From WRMS01 sp038562165 (lineage in GTDB: Bacteria > Bacillota > Peptococcia > DRI-13 > UBA5745): 64,000 nucleotides of DNA. Of the stretch, positions 41,092 through 51,210 are shown in pieces. A program made the position numbers and the translations under genes. The stretch is taken from the NCBI GenBank assembly GCA_038562165.1, contig JBCFAO010000010.1, positions 29,400 through 93,399 of the forward strand, written 5' to 3'. The stretch's first letter is position 1. Each line of letters opens with the position of its first letter. The notes under the pieces were generated by a model, which was not told the origin of the DNA, did no database searches, and worked only from the letters and a program-made list of their open reading frames with translations.

Positions 41092-43125
41092 TCAACCATT
41101 GACCATTTCCGCCATTTTTTTCTTAATTAAACAATTTAATTCTAAATGCTCCGACCGGCCCAATTCCGGATCTTGGCCCGCTAAATCCAAGGCTGCCGCT
41201 CTGGCCGTTTCCAGTAGCTGACGGTCCTCCGGCAGTTTGGCCAGACGGAACTCCGGCAAACCGTGCTGCCTCGTGCCAAAAAACTCGCCGGGCCCCCGCA
41301 AAAGCATATCCTCTTCCGCCAGACGAAAACCGTCGTTAGTTTCCGTCATCAGCTTCAGCCTTTGCAGGGCCAAAGGCTCGCTGGTATTGGTGACTAAAAT
41401 GCAATAAGCCTGCAGCTTGCCCCGGCCTACTCTGCCTCGCAACTGATGAAGCTGAGCCAAACCGAAACGTTCGCTATTTTCAATGACCATTACCGTAGCT
41501 TGGGGTACATTGACGCCTACTTCAATGACAGTGGTGGAAACCAACGCCTTTAACACTCCTGCAGCAAAAGCCGCCATGATCTCTTCCTTTTCGGCGGCGC
41601 TTTGCCGGCCGTGGAGCAGCCCCACAGGAAAAGGGCTCAGCTTTTTTTTCAACTGCCGGTAGATTTCTTGAGCATTTTGCAAATCCATGGCTTCGGATTC
41701 CTCAATCAAAGGACAAACCACAAAGGCCTGATGGCCCTGCTCCAGCTCCTGCCGCAGCAACTGATTCAGCTTCTCCCTGGCCTTTTCCAAAATACAAATG
41801 GTTTTTACGGGTTTTCGGCCAGGCGGCATCTCATCCAGCAGAGAAATATCCAGATCGCCATAAAGAGTCAGGGCCAAAGTACGGGGAATAGGAGTAGCCG
41901 ACATCACCAGCATATCCGGATGATCTCCCTTCTCCTGAAGCAAAGCCCGTTGCCGCACGCCAAACCGGTGCTGCTCATCAATGACAATCAACCCCAGGCG
42001 CTGAAATACGGTTTTTTCCTGGATCAGGGCATGGGTGCCTACGGCAATCCGGATCTGTCCTGCCGCCAGCTCCTCCTGTAGCTGCCGTTTTTCCTTTTGG
42101 CTCATAGCGCCTTTAAAAAAACCCACTTTCAGGCCTAAGAGCTGAAACCAGGAATTGAAATTGTCGTAATGCTGCTGGGCCAATATCTCCGTAGGCGCCA
42201 TCATGGCTCCCTGGAAGCCGTTTTCTGCAGCCAAAAGCAAAGCCCAAGCCGCTACTGCCGTCTTGCCGGAGCCCACATCACCCTGAACCAAACGGGCCAT
42301 GGCATAAGGCTTGGCCATATCTTCCTTTATCTCTTCAATTACCCTTTTTTGAGCGGCCGTCAAACTAAAAGGCAGCCCTGCCAGCCAGGGCTCCGTGAGG
42401 TTGCCTTTCGGCAAATGGACGAGGCCCTGATTATGCAAGTCTTTTTTACGCAATAAAACCAGAGACAACTGTAAGAAAAAAAACTCATCAAAAATCAGAC
42501 GCTTTCTGGCTTCCTCCAGTGAGGCCCAGTCTTTGGGCCGGTGGATCTCTTCAAGAGCCTGATTTATACTCATCAATTTATATTTTTGCAAAAAGGCGGC
42601 GGAATGATACTCCTGTACCTGCCGGCTACCGTCTAATACCTGAGCAATGGCTTGGCGAAAGAGCTTTTGCTGCAAGCCCTGGGCCGCGGGATAGACGGCC
42701 AGGATTTTGCCCTGCTCCTCTGCCGGCTCCTCCTCTGTGAGCAGTTCCATATCTTGAACCAGAATCTCCAGCCGGCCAAACTGCCGCCGGATTTTGCCGG
42801 TCAGCAAAAGCCTGGTTCCAACAACCAGCTTAGCCTTCATATACGGCTGATTAAACCAGGTAGCCACTGCCATAGCCGTCTCATCTTTGACTGCAGCCTT
42901 CAAGAGATGAAGACCGGCTCTGGGCCTTTGTTCCTCCACCTTAACCACCCAGGTGATAACAGTGCCGGTTTGGCCGTCTGTCAATTCTCCCAGCTTCAGC
43001 AAAAAGGTACGGTCCTCATAACGGCGGGGATAGTGCAGCAGCAAATCTTCGGCGCTGCTGATCCCCATTTGCTCTAATAATTTTTGTTTTTTGGGGCCAA
43101 TGCCCTTAATAAATTGAAGCTCCAT
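41092..43125 (-). CDS. recG: ATP-dependent DNA helicase RecG
   Basis: A 677-residue branch-migration helicase of typical length. The N-terminal wedge/OB domain includes FIKGIGPKKQKLLEQMGI. Helicase motifs are GDVGSGKT (I), DEQHRFG (II), SATPIPRT (III), the STTVIEVGVNVPQAT block and QLRGRVGRG (VI). It reverses stalled forks and processes Holliday junctions. No clear Shine-Dalgarno sequence is seen before the ATG. It lies 56 bp after sigG, so read-through is possible. Confidence 0.97.
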   Translation of the reverse strand: MELQFIKGIGPKKQKLLEQMGISSAEDLLLHYPRRYEDRTFLLKLGELTDGQTGTVITWVVKVEEQRPRAGLHLLKAAVKDETAMAVATWFNQPYMKAKLVVGTRLLLTGKIRRQFGRLEILVQDMELLTEEEPAEEQGKILAVYPAAQGLQQKLFRQAIAQVLDGSRQVQEYHSAAFLQKYKLMSINQALEEIHRPKDWASLEEARKRLIFDEFFFLQLSLVLLRKKDLHNQGLVHLPKGNLTEPWLAGLPFSLTAAQKRVIEEIKEDMAKPYAMARLVQGDVGSGKTAVAAWALLLAAENGFQGAMMAPTEILAQQHYDNFNSWFQLLGLKVGFFKGAMSQKEKRQLQEELAAGQIRIAVGTHALIQEKTVFQRLGLIVIDEQHRFGVRQRALLQEKGDHPDMLVMSATPIPRTLALTLYGDLDISLLDEMPPGRKPVKTICILEKAREKLNQLLRQELEQGHQAFVVCPLIEESEAMDLQNAQEIYRQLKKKLSPFPVGLLHGRQSAAEKEEIMAAFAAGVLKALVSTTVIEVGVNVPQATVMVIENSERFGLAQLHQLRGRVGRGKLQAYCILVTNTSEPLALQRLKLMTETNDGFRLAEEDMLLRGPGEFFGTRQHGLPEFRLAKLPEDRQLLETARAAALDLAGQDPELGRSEHLELNCLIKKKMAEMVNG

Positions 43126-43181
43126 GTATTAATTATACATGAAGCCTCTGGCAGTATCAATAATAGAAAGCCATATCAGCC

Positions 43182-44009
43182 CTACAGTTGTTTTCTTACT
43201 CTGCCCAGGGCTCCTTTTTCCAGCCTGCTGACCTGGGCCTGGGAAATACCGATTTCCGAAGCTACTTCCATCTGGGTTTTGCCCTCAAAAAAGCGCATAT
43301 GCAGGATCATCTTTTCTCGGGGGTTTAAGCATTCCATGGCGTCTTGCAGACAGATGGCTTCAATCCATTCCTTATCGGCATTTTTTTCATCCTGGATTTG
43401 ATCCATGACGAAAATGGGATCGCCGCCATCGTGGTATACCGGTTCAAACATAGATACCGGCTCCTGAATAGCCTCCAAGGCAAAGACCACCTCTTCCCTG
43501 CCCACGCCCATAGCCTCGGCTATTTCTGCTACCGTAGGTTCCCGGCCTTTTTCCGAGGCCATTCTTTCTTTTGTCTGCAGTGCTTTATAAGCCACATCCC
43601 GCAAAGAACGGCTGACCCGGATGACGTTATTGTCTCTTAAATAACGCCGTATTTCGCCAATAATCATCGGCACGGCGTAAGTGGAAAACTTTACATTCTG
43701 ACCGAGATCAAAATTGTCGATAGCCTTGATTAATCCGATACATCCTACTTGAAATAAATCATCCACGTTTTCACCTCTGTTGGTGAAACGTTGAATCACG
43801 CTGAGAACCAGACGCAGATTGCCGCTGATCAGTTCCTCCCTAGCTGAGCGGTCTCCTGCCTGACAGCGGGCAAACAATTCTCTCATAACATGATTTTTTA
43901 ATACCGGCAGTTTGGCAGTATTGACGCCACAAAGCTCTACCTTGTTAATCAACTTCCTCCGCCCCTTTACCATGGATTTGGCCTTAGTTAAATTATTGAC
44001 CGGGGCCAT
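43182..44009 (-). CDS. sigG: Sporulation sigma factor SigG
   Basis: A late-forespore sigma factor of the SigF/SigG group. NKVELCGVNTAKLPVLKN at the N-terminus is the SigG signature. Region 2 has DDLFQVGCIGLIKAIDNFD and VKFSTYAVPMIIGEIRRYLR, region 3 has REPTVAEIAEAMGV, and region 4 has TQMEVASEIGISQAQVSRLEK. The reading from 44009 gives 275 residues, about 15 more than usual; an ATG at 43973 is an alternative, and no ribosome binding site decides it. The usual neighbours spoIIGA and sigE are not in the window. Confidence 0.95.
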   Translation of the reverse strand: MAPVNNLTKAKSMVKGRRKLINKVELCGVNTAKLPVLKNHVMRELFARCQAGDRSAREELISGNLRLVLSVIQRFTNRGENVDDLFQVGCIGLIKAIDNFDLGQNVKFSTYAVPMIIGEIRRYLRDNNVIRVSRSLRDVAYKALQTKERMASEKGREPTVAEIAEAMGVGREEVVFALEAIQEPVSMFEPVYHDGGDPIFVMDQIQDEKNADKEWIEAICLQDAMECLNPREKMILHMRFFEGKTQMEVASEIGISQAQVSRLEKGALGRVRKQL

Positions 44010-44041
44010 GTCATTTATTCACCAATTGCGGAGAAATAAAA

Positions 44042-44072
44042 CAGGCTTCTTCTTGTCAAAAGAAGAAACCTG
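44042..44072 (-). terminator. Terminator of the bactofilin gene
   Basis: CAGGxTTCTTCTT pairs with AAGAAGAAxCCTG around GTCAA; on the minus strand TTTTATTT follows. It separates the bactofilin gene from sigG. Confidence 0.78.
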
Positions 44073-44113
44073 TCGTTATAATTCTATGAAATAAAAGAAC
44101 GTTTTTAATACTG

Positions 44114-44848
44114 CTATTTCTTAGGGAACAAATCCTCATCTACTTCTTTATCGCCATCGGTGGTAGAGATAAAGCCTCTCATTTTGGCGCCGCCTTCAAT
44201 GACGATAGTGCCTACGCTGACATTTCCCAAAACAACGGAGTCTCTCTTAAAGATACCGTTGCCCCTGGCTTCGATATTACCCTTGACCTTGCCGTTGACC
44301 ACTACATTTTGTGTGGTAAGATCACCTAAGATGCAGGAATCCTTCGTCATCTCCGTACTGTTTTGGGCCTCCACATTGCCGGCAATGATACTGTCCACCA
44401 AGCTGATGTCCTTGGCGCTGATGCTGCCGGCCACTTCCCCATGAATCACCAGACGATTGGCATTGAGTACATCGCCGTTAACTACGCCATAAATCACCAA
44501 ATCATCATTGGAAGAAATATTGCCGTCGATCACCGTTCCCGCAGCAATCACCGTACCGCCGGAACTTGAGGCAGGCGCTTTGCTGACCGCTACATCCAAA
44601 GCTTGGGAAAAACGGCTGACAGGCTGAACTTTCGTATTATTCTCAACCTTGACTACGGTATCCTCCCCAAAAAAACTAAAGTCGTCATCTTCTTTGTCAG
44701 CAAGATTTTTGTCTAAAGCTCTGGGTTGGAATTGAACTGAAGACTGGAATTGGGCTGAGGGCTGGTCAAAACTTTTATTCTCCCCTCCTTGCTCCTCCTG
44801 GCCTGTTAACTCCGTTACCGCTTGTTTGAAATTATCCATGATTCCCAC
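44114..44848 (-). CDS. Bactofilin-type polymer-forming protein
   Basis: A 244-residue protein. A disordered, glutamine-rich and acidic N-terminal region (1-95) precedes a bactofilin beta-helix (about 97-230) with regularly spaced GxVxGxI-type turns such as GTVIDGNISS, GVVNGDVL, GEVAGSIS and GKVKGNIEA. Bactofilins polymerise without nucleotide into scaffolds that position wall enzymes. It starts at GTG with GGAGG nine bases upstream. It lies downstream of a cell-wall polysaccharide deacetylase. Confidence 0.9.
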   Translation of the reverse strand: MGIMDNFKQAVTELTGQEEQGGENKSFDQPSAQFQSSVQFQPRALDKNLADKEDDDFSFFGEDTVVKVENNTKVQPVSRFSQALDVAVSKAPASSSGGTVIAAGTVIDGNISSNDDLVIYGVVNGDVLNANRLVIHGEVAGSISAKDISLVDSIIAGNVEAQNSTEMTKDSCILGDLTTQNVVVNGKVKGNIEARGNGIFKRDSVVLGNVSVGTIVIEGGAKMRGFISTTDGDKEVDEDLFPKK

Positions 44849-44900
44849 GTTAACCTACCTCCGCTTCTATTTTTCCCTGGTATGTTTTATATATATATTG

Positions 44901-45935
44901 CTAGCCCCTGCTGTAACTACCTGTGTTGAACACCGTCGGCTTAACCTGATTGGTCATTTTGTCGAAGCTGTAGCCTTCGCTTAACAGCTTTTCAATGATC
45001 TGCGGCAAGGCCTCAACAGTCCTGGCTTTACTGCCGCCGCCATCATGGAGCAGCACCACACTGTAAGAATGGCTGTGGGCCTGATTGATTACGGCATTAT
45101 ATATGCTGCCGGCAGTGGCGTCGGCAGCCACGTCGCTGGAGCCTACATTCCAATCGTAATAGCGGTAACCACGGCTTAGCATTTCACTGATGATGGTATT
45201 GCCCCAGCCTTCATTAAAAGAATTTACACTGCCCCCCGGAAAACGGAAAATATCCGCTTTGATACCGGTGACTTCTTCTATTTTGTTTGAAACTTTGGCA
45301 AAGTCATCCAAAAACCCTTCGACTGAGTTGTAAATCTCCTTATATACATGGCTGTAAGAATGAATACCGATAGTATGGCCTTCTTCCACAATCTGGCGCA
45401 GTAATTCTTCCCGGCCCTCAATGGCGTAACCCACCACAAAAAAAGTAGCCTTAATATTATATTTGTCTAAAATTTTCAGCACTGCCCGGGTATTGACACC
45501 GGGCCCGTCATCAAAGGTCAAATAAATGACTTTTGTGCTGTCAATATATTCTTGAGGTCCGCTTACCCGCAACTCCGGGTGAAGCTGGCTGTAAGGCGAA
45601 TCAAAATCATACAAAACCCGGGCCTTGTCCAATTCCTGAAGCAGCAGCCGGTTTTCAGATTTGTAGTCCTCCAGCTCTTGCAGCAAAGCTTCCTGCTGCC
45701 GGGCCAGCTCCCCAAGCTGCCCTGCTATGTCCGGATCCGCAGGCTCAGCCCGGCTATATACACCGGTCATGGCCATCCAGGGAAGGATCAGCATCACCAA
45801 AACCACTCCGATAATTAAATGCTTAAAAAAGCGGACGCTGCCCAAATAGCTGATCTGAGAGCTTCTTCTCAGCTTGATTTGGCCTTTGACTTGCGGTACC
45901 TGCCTGTGCAATCCGGTATTGACATGGTCAATCAT
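44901..45935 (-). CDS. Membrane-anchored polysaccharide deacetylase (NodB domain)
   Basis: A 344-residue protein. A short basic N-terminus precedes one membrane segment (about 38-60), a coiled coil (70-105) and an external NodB domain from about residue 135. Catalytic motifs are TFDDGPG (base Asp and metal Asp), HSYSH (metal His pair), RFPGG and LLHDGG. It probably removes acetyl groups from peptidoglycan or another glycan, giving lysozyme resistance. GGAG precedes the ATG. Confidence 0.93.
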   Translation of the reverse strand: MIDHVNTGLHRQVPQVKGQIKLRRSSQISYLGSVRFFKHLIIGVVLVMLILPWMAMTGVYSRAEPADPDIAGQLGELARQQEALLQELEDYKSENRLLLQELDKARVLYDFDSPYSQLHPELRVSGPQEYIDSTKVIYLTFDDGPGVNTRAVLKILDKYNIKATFFVVGYAIEGREELLRQIVEEGHTIGIHSYSHVYKEIYNSVEGFLDDFAKVSNKIEEVTGIKADIFRFPGGSVNSFNEGWGNTIISEMLSRGYRYYDWNVGSSDVAADATAGSIYNAVINQAHSHSYSVVLLHDGGGSKARTVEALPQIIEKLLSEGYSFDKMTNQVKPTVFNTGSYSRG

Positions 45936-46089
45936 GGTTGCTCCTGACTGATTAACTTATTCTTTGTTATAAAATAAATTTAATATAAAAAACGAAAAGT
46001 CTATTAATAATCATTATTTCTTCGACAAGATTTGATCATTATCCTTCTTCCTTTTAGGAAAGAGCTTAAATATTTTCTAAAAATCTTCA

Positions 46090-46824
46090 TTACATGAAAC
46101 CGGCGACATAAGCTTGAATGAAATAGCCGCTTATATTGAAGCCGCAGTGAACAGCCCAGGGGGATAATATGGTTTTTTCTTTAAGGTAGCTGCTGCCTAA
46201 AACCAAGGCCAGCATAAAGTACAAGGGGATACTTAAAAGCTGGCGGTGATAAAGGGTAAATACCGCAGCCTGCAGCAGCCAGGCCCAATGAAGGGGCACT
46301 GCCGCCGCCAGTTCCCGGAAAATCAGGCCTCTAAAAACGATCTCTTCATAAATAGGAACCAGAATCCCCAAAGATAAGATAACGCAAAAGAGCTCTCTGG
46401 CATTTACCCCGGCGGCAAATAAAGCGGGACTGCTGCTTCCTGCCGATTGCCGCCAGGCCGCCAATTGGGGAATAGCATTAAGGCTTAACATTATTAAATA
46501 GAATAGAATATTCAGCAAAACGCCGATAGAAAAATAGATGAGCAACCGGGAGCTCTTAATGGGCTTCAGTAAAATCATGTCCCACCAGCGTATACGCCGC
46601 AGCCAGATCAGCAAATAAAACACCAGCAGTCCGATAAGGACTGCCAGTGCATAAAAAATCGGCTGTTGACTGTGCAGGACGATGGAGGCCGCCTTCTGCG
46701 AACTGCAAGCCCGGCGCTGCATCGTTTCATATACAAGAAAGGAGTAAGCTCCGTACTGCGCAAGCATAAAGAGGGCCAGATATACTATTGTCCATAAGCC
46801 GGACCGGCGAAGGCTGGGCTTCAA
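46090..46824 (-). CDS. CPBP-family intramembrane metalloprotease
   Basis: A 244-residue membrane protein with about seven or eight hydrophobic segments. The CPBP (Abi) signature EEIVFRGLIFREL is present with later HxxF-type and HCGFN histidines, the expected metal ligands. It may process membrane-bound partners. The TTG start has AGGAGG five bases before it and overlaps the upstream gene's stop as TTGA, so the two are coupled. Confidence 0.9.
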   Translation of the reverse strand: MKPSLRRSGLWTIVYLALFMLAQYGAYSFLVYETMQRRACSSQKAASIVLHSQQPIFYALAVLIGLLVFYLLIWLRRIRWWDMILLKPIKSSRLLIYFSIGVLLNILFYLIMLSLNAIPQLAAWRQSAGSSSPALFAAGVNARELFCVILSLGILVPIYEEIVFRGLIFRELAAAVPLHWAWLLQAAVFTLYHRQLLSIPLYFMLALVLGSSYLKEKTILSPWAVHCGFNISGYFIQAYVAGFM

Positions 46825-47492
46825 TTGGGCCTCCTGGCTCTGCCGTAGCGCAACTGGCGGCTGCGGGGTTCTCCCAAAATCTGGCTCCAGATTATTCCTT
46901 GCCGTAAATCCAGGGGAACATTTCTATTAAGAGCCGAGCCCGCATTACCAATCGTCCCTTTTGCCGGAGCCTTTGCCGTAGTTTTTGTCGCTGCCAATTC
47001 TGCCTGACCAGCGGTCTTGGGTAGTCCGGCGCCTTGCCTGGCCCCGGGTCTCCGAGGCTCTTTCCGGGTGGGTTGGCCCGCAACAGGTCTGCTCATCTTT
47101 GGTGAAGAGGGGGCCGGAGGAATACCGCTTCCGGAAGCGGCAAATTGCCCCGGTGCAGGTAAAGGCTGGCCTCGTCTTGACCCGGCAGCAGGGCGACCTT
47201 GGGACTGAGGCATCCGCTCTGTCCCCCTGGGATTCTGAGCCGGTATAGACTGAGTGGGCCTGCTTTGAGCCGCCCTTTCCCGGACACCGCCCTGAGGCTT
47301 GGGGCTTTCCGCCGCCGGCGCCTGTCTTTGAGCAGGCCTAGCGGCCTGGCGCGGACCACCGCGCCGGCCTTGCTGAGGCCCGCCGGCCACCGGCGGAGCG
47401 CCTCTTCTTTTGCCGCCATTGCCGGACTTCCTTACGGCATTAATACCGGCCATTACCATATAAATTACAATCAGTATTGCATATGCTTCCAC
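46821..47492 (-). CDS. Proline/arginine-rich membrane-anchored protein, unknown
   Basis: A 223-residue protein with an N-terminal membrane segment (1-17), followed by a long, very basic, low-complexity region rich in Pro, Arg, Gln, Gly and Ala. The only conserved-looking part is the C-terminus, PLDLRQGIIWSQILGEPRS, a motif I have seen at the ends of small clostridial proteins. GTG start with GGAG upstream. It is translationally coupled to the CPBP protease gene, so it could be its substrate or regulator. Confidence 0.65.
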   Translation of the reverse strand: MEAYAILIVIYMVMAGINAVRKSGNGGKRRGAPPVAGGPQQGRRGGPRQAARPAQRQAPAAESPKPQGGVRERAAQSRPTQSIPAQNPRGTERMPQSQGRPAAGSRRGQPLPAPGQFAASGSGIPPAPSSPKMSRPVAGQPTRKEPRRPGARQGAGLPKTAGQAELAATKTTAKAPAKGTIGNAGSALNRNVPLDLRQGIIWSQILGEPRSRQLRYGRARRPN

Positions 47493-47540
47493 TATTACTC
47501 CATACCTTTCTGGAAATACCGCTATACGCTTATTATCCGT

Positions 47541-48521
47541 CTATTCGGTCTGGATTTTATCATCCTTGCCGGCAAGGGTAGAGCGCATATCCGTATCCGC
47601 CTGGATATTTTGCAGGTTGTAATAGTCCATCACGCCCAGTTTACCATCCCGCAGGGCCTGAGCCATTGCTTTCGGTACCTCTGCCTGAGCTTCCACCACC
47701 TTGGCTTGCATTTCCTGGACGTAAGCTACCATTTCCTGCTCTTTAGCCACGGCCAAAGCCCGCCGTTCTTCTGCTTTTGCCTGAGCAATCTTCTTATCGG
47801 CGTCGGCCTGATCCATCTGCAGCTCGGCGCCGATGTTTCTGCCTACGTCTACATCCGCAATGTCGATAGAGAGAATCTCGAAGGCCGTACCGGCATCCAA
47901 GCCTTTATTTAATACGGTACGGGAGATCAAATCCGGATTCTCCAGCACTTCCTTGTGGGACTCGGCACTGCCCACAGTGGTAACGATACCCTCGCCAACC
48001 CGGGCGATAATGGTTTCTTCGCCGGCGCCGCCAACTAAACGCTCAATATTGGCCCGCACAGTGACCCGGGCCCGCACCCGGACTTCAATGCCGTTTTTGG
48101 CCATAGCGGCAATGGTAGGCGTCTCAATGACCTTAGGATTAACGCTCATCTGCACGGCTTCCAGCACATTACGGCCGGCCAGGTCGATAGCGGCAGCAAG
48201 CTCATAACCTAAAGCAATATTAGCTCGTTCAGCGGCAATCAGGGCGTTAACCACCCGGTCCACATTACCGCCGGCCAAATAATGAGCCTCCAACTGATTG
48301 GTGCTGATTTCGATGCCGGCTTTAGCGGATTTGATTTTGCAATTAACAATCAAAGCCGGGGGTATCCGGCGAAACCGCATACCTACCAATTGGAAGATAC
48401 CGATTCTGACGCCGGCGGCCAGGGCCGAGATCCAGAGCCCCAGAGGGATGAAGCTGAACAGTATAGCAAGAAAAATAAGAATCAGCGCCAGGATTAATAC
48501 GGGAATAATTATAGATGGCAT
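47541..48521 (-). CDS. floA: Flotillin-like protein FloA
   Basis: A 326-residue protein of the FloA (UPF0365/YqfA) family. An N-terminal hydrophobic hairpin (about 5-45) is followed by a conserved domain (GIEISTNQLEAHYLAGGNVDRVV, NPKVIETPTIAAMAKNGIEV) and a helical region with ERRALAVAKEQEMVAYVQEMQAKV. It organises membrane microdomains. AAGGAGG precedes the ATG. The upstream nfeD is its standard partner. Confidence 0.96.
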   Translation of the reverse strand: MPSIIIPVLILALILIFLAILFSFIPLGLWISALAAGVRIGIFQLVGMRFRRIPPALIVNCKIKSAKAGIEISTNQLEAHYLAGGNVDRVVNALIAAERANIALGYELAAAIDLAGRNVLEAVQMSVNPKVIETPTIAAMAKNGIEVRVRARVTVRANIERLVGGAGEETIIARVGEGIVTTVGSAESHKEVLENPDLISRTVLNKGLDAGTAFEILSIDIADVDVGRNIGAELQMDQADADKKIAQAKAEERRALAVAKEQEMVAYVQEMQAKVVEAQAEVPKAMAQALRDGKLGVMDYYNLQNIQADTDMRSTLAGKDDKIQTE

Positions 48522-48550
48522 AAACTTTCCTCCTTAAAACTTATTATTAT

Positions 48551-49906
48551 TTACATCATCGGATGACGGGCCACAAATATCTTCGGCCCATCGATCCTGG
48601 AGACGATCACCCATTGATCTTTTTCTACGAATTCGCCTTCGGATACCACATCAAGGCGTTTGCCGTCATCCAGTATTACAATACCTGCCGGCCGTAAAGG
48701 AGTGGAAGTTTTACCTTTGCGTCCGATATAAACGCTGAAGTCTTCCTTCTGGGAAATATAGCCCTGCTCCTTATTAAACGAAAGCTGCAGGGACAGCTTA
48801 TCCCAATACTTGCTTCTGCTGAGAAATTTAACGGCCAGCCCAATCAAAATAATCGAGCCGATAAAAGCGATGACGAAGGACTGCAAACCCACCTGGAAGC
48901 TGGGGGCCACCAAAATAACGGAGACCATCAAGGCCAGGGTGCCGGAAATGCCGAAGACGCCAAAGCCCGGTACAAAAGCCTCAACAGCCAGCAGGATAAT
49001 ACCCACAAGGAAAAGCAGGACGGCGCCCCAGCCGGTAAAACCGGCAATCATATGGCCGGCAAAATAAAGGATCAGGCAACCGCCGCCGATAATGCCGGCA
49101 ACGCCGAAACCGGCAGTCAGTATCTCAATGATGACGCCGGCGATGCCGATCATCAGGATAAAAGGGGCGATGCCGGGATTGGTAACGAAACGGCTTACCC
49201 GCTCCGCCGCCGAAACCTCGATCTCCATTTCCCTGGCATGGCCAAGATCATAAAGCTCTTTTAATTCGGCCCGGTTAGCCACCAAATAATCGGCATAGCC
49301 CAGTTCTTTGGCCTCATTGGCCGTCAGGGTCAAAAGCTGTCCGGCCTCCTTGAGGCCCTCGATGACCATATTGCGGTCAACCATAGCTTTGGCGATTTCT
49401 TTGTCCCGTCCATGGGCCTCAGCCAAAGAAGACATCTCCGCCCGCCAGGCAGAAAGATACTTCTCATCGGCTGTCTCATTGCCAACCCGGGGCTCCACAT
49501 CGCCGATGGTAGTACCGGGCTGCATAGCGATCTTATCACAGCTCATAGCGATATAAGTACCGGCGGAAATGGCTCCGCCTTTCACTAAGGCTACAGTTTC
49601 CACCGGTGATCCTTCTATGGTCTTTCTAATGGACTGAGCGGCGGTAACCAAGCCTCCCGGCGTATCGATTTCCAGAATGATCAATCTGGCGGCGCTGTCT
49701 TGGCCAGCCTGGCTGAAGGCTCGCTGCATGTAGCTGGATAGGCCCGCCTCCACCGCTTTTTCAACGGATATGATGTAAACCTTATCTTCGGCAGCGGAGC
49801 CGGCTGTCCTGCCGGCAGCCAGGACGGCGCCGGCGGACTGTACAAAGGGCAGCAGCAGAATGCTGAACAAGAGCAAGAAAACTATGGCCGCTTTACTTTT
49901 TTTCAT
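48551..49906 (-). CDS. NfeD-family membrane serine protease
   Basis: A 451-residue long-form NfeD protein. A signal peptide leads to a ClpP-class protease domain (IDTPGGLVTAA, then the nucleophile Ser in KGGAISAGTYIAMSCD). Four or five membrane segments follow, and finally an OB-like NfeD domain (GRKGKTSTPLRPAGIVILDD). It acts with FloA in membrane quality control. The ATG at 49906 is preferred over the GTG three codons earlier because of GGGGTGG spacing. Confidence 0.93.
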   Translation of the reverse strand: MKKSKAAIVFLLLFSILLLPFVQSAGAVLAAGRTAGSAAEDKVYIISVEKAVEAGLSSYMQRAFSQAGQDSAARLIILEIDTPGGLVTAAQSIRKTIEGSPVETVALVKGGAISAGTYIAMSCDKIAMQPGTTIGDVEPRVGNETADEKYLSAWRAEMSSLAEAHGRDKEIAKAMVDRNMVIEGLKEAGQLLTLTANEAKELGYADYLVANRAELKELYDLGHAREMEIEVSAAERVSRFVTNPGIAPFILMIGIAGVIIEILTAGFGVAGIIGGGCLILYFAGHMIAGFTGWGAVLLFLVGIILLAVEAFVPGFGVFGISGTLALMVSVILVAPSFQVGLQSFVIAFIGSIILIGLAVKFLSRSKYWDKLSLQLSFNKEQGYISQKEDFSVYIGRKGKTSTPLRPAGIVILDDGKRLDVVSEGEFVEKDQWVIVSRIDGPKIFVARHPMM

Positions 49907-49986
49907 GATATCCACCCCATTTCTCCGCCGCTTAAATTCGGCTGGCTATACCTCACAAGCGGCGGCTGAAGCCTGCGTCCGTCAGC

Positions 49987-51201
49987 TTACTGACTGCGGC
50001 TGGCTTCTAATTTTACCATAAATTCCGCCTGACTGCCATCGCGATAAACGATTATTTTTACTAAATCGCCAACTTTACGGCTGGCAATGATGGACTGGAC
50101 TTGAGTAGAGTCGGTGATTTTTTGGCCGTCTACTTCCAAAAGCACGTCGCCTCTTTTAATACCGGCTTTGGCGGCGGGAGCATCTTCCACCACACTATAA
50201 ACGATGACGCCGCTTTCCATACCCTCGATGTTGAAATACTGGATCATATCCTGGGACATAGGCTGCATCGTAATACCGATCCAGGGCCTTACCCGGTCCA
50301 CACCCGTTTCCAAATCCTGCAGCACATCCAATACCGTGCTGCTGGGAATAGCAAAACCGATGCCTTGGGCAGTGGCGTTTACCGCCGTATTGATGCCGAT
50401 AACTTCGCCGTTGAGGTTCAGCATAGGACCGCCGGAATTGCCGGGGTTGATGGCGGCGTCGGTCTGCAGCAGGTTTTGATACATGGTGCCCTCAATATTT
50501 AAGGGACGGCCGGTGGCGCTGATTACGCCTACAGTCACCGTATGGTCCAGACCATAAGGATTGCCGATAGCCACCACCCAATCTCCTACGTATACTTGAT
50601 CAGAATCACCGATGGTCAAATAAGGGAAGTTCTCCCCCTCAATCTTGATCACCGCCAGGTCAAGCTCCGGAGCCCGGCCGATAATTTTGGCTTCATACGG
50701 GTTCTCGTTGGAAGTCAGATAAACGTTGATTTTATCAGCCCCTTCCACCACGTGGTTGTTCGTCAAAATATAGCCGTCCTGCCGGAAGAGGAAACCGGAG
50801 CCCAAACCTGTCTGTTTTTGGGGTTCCTGGGGATAGCCGAAGAAGTCCCGGAAGAAAGGATCGTTGAAAAAGGGACTTTGGGGAGAAGTTCTCGTCACTT
50901 CCGTTGTAATCCTGACTACGCTGTCGCCGCATTGGGCCACAATATCCCGAACCGTATCCGAAGTCATGATGTTGCGGCCATAATTTTGCCGGCCGTCGCC
51001 GGATACGGCGGGTGTTTCGGGCACCCGGTTATCTTGCTCAGGCAATAGCCCGCCTTCGCTGACATTAAGAGGCGTCCCCGCCACAAAGTGTAATGTCAGA
51101 GCGCCGATTAAAGCGCCTATAAGCAATAAAGCAATAAAAATTAAAGATCTGGCACAGCCGCTGCGGCCTTGGTCTGCCTTTTCCCAATCCGATCTTTCCA
51201 T
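49987..51201 (-). CDS. HtrA/DegP-like serine protease with one PDZ domain
   Basis: A 404-residue protein with an N-terminal cytoplasmic tail, one membrane anchor (about 20-42) and an external trypsin-like domain. The triad is His in ILTNNHVVEG, Asp in ELDLAVIKI and Ser in NPGNSGGP. A C-terminal PDZ domain (VEDAPAAKAGIKRGDVLLEVDG) follows. It degrades misfolded exported proteins. The ATG at 51201, ten bases after AGGAGG, is preferred to the adjacent GTG. Confidence 0.96.
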   Translation of the reverse strand: MERSDWEKADQGRSGCARSLIFIALLLIGALIGALTLHFVAGTPLNVSEGGLLPEQDNRVPETPAVSGDGRQNYGRNIMTSDTVRDIVAQCGDSVVRITTEVTRTSPQSPFFNDPFFRDFFGYPQEPQKQTGLGSGFLFRQDGYILTNNHVVEGADKINVYLTSNENPYEAKIIGRAPELDLAVIKIEGENFPYLTIGDSDQVYVGDWVVAIGNPYGLDHTVTVGVISATGRPLNIEGTMYQNLLQTDAAINPGNSGGPMLNLNGEVIGINTAVNATAQGIGFAIPSSTVLDVLQDLETGVDRVRPWIGITMQPMSQDMIQYFNIEGMESGVIVYSVVEDAPAAKAGIKRGDVLLEVDGQKITDSTQVQSIIASRKVGDLVKIIVYRDGSQAEFMVKLEASRSQ

Positions 51202-51210
51202 ATCGATCAC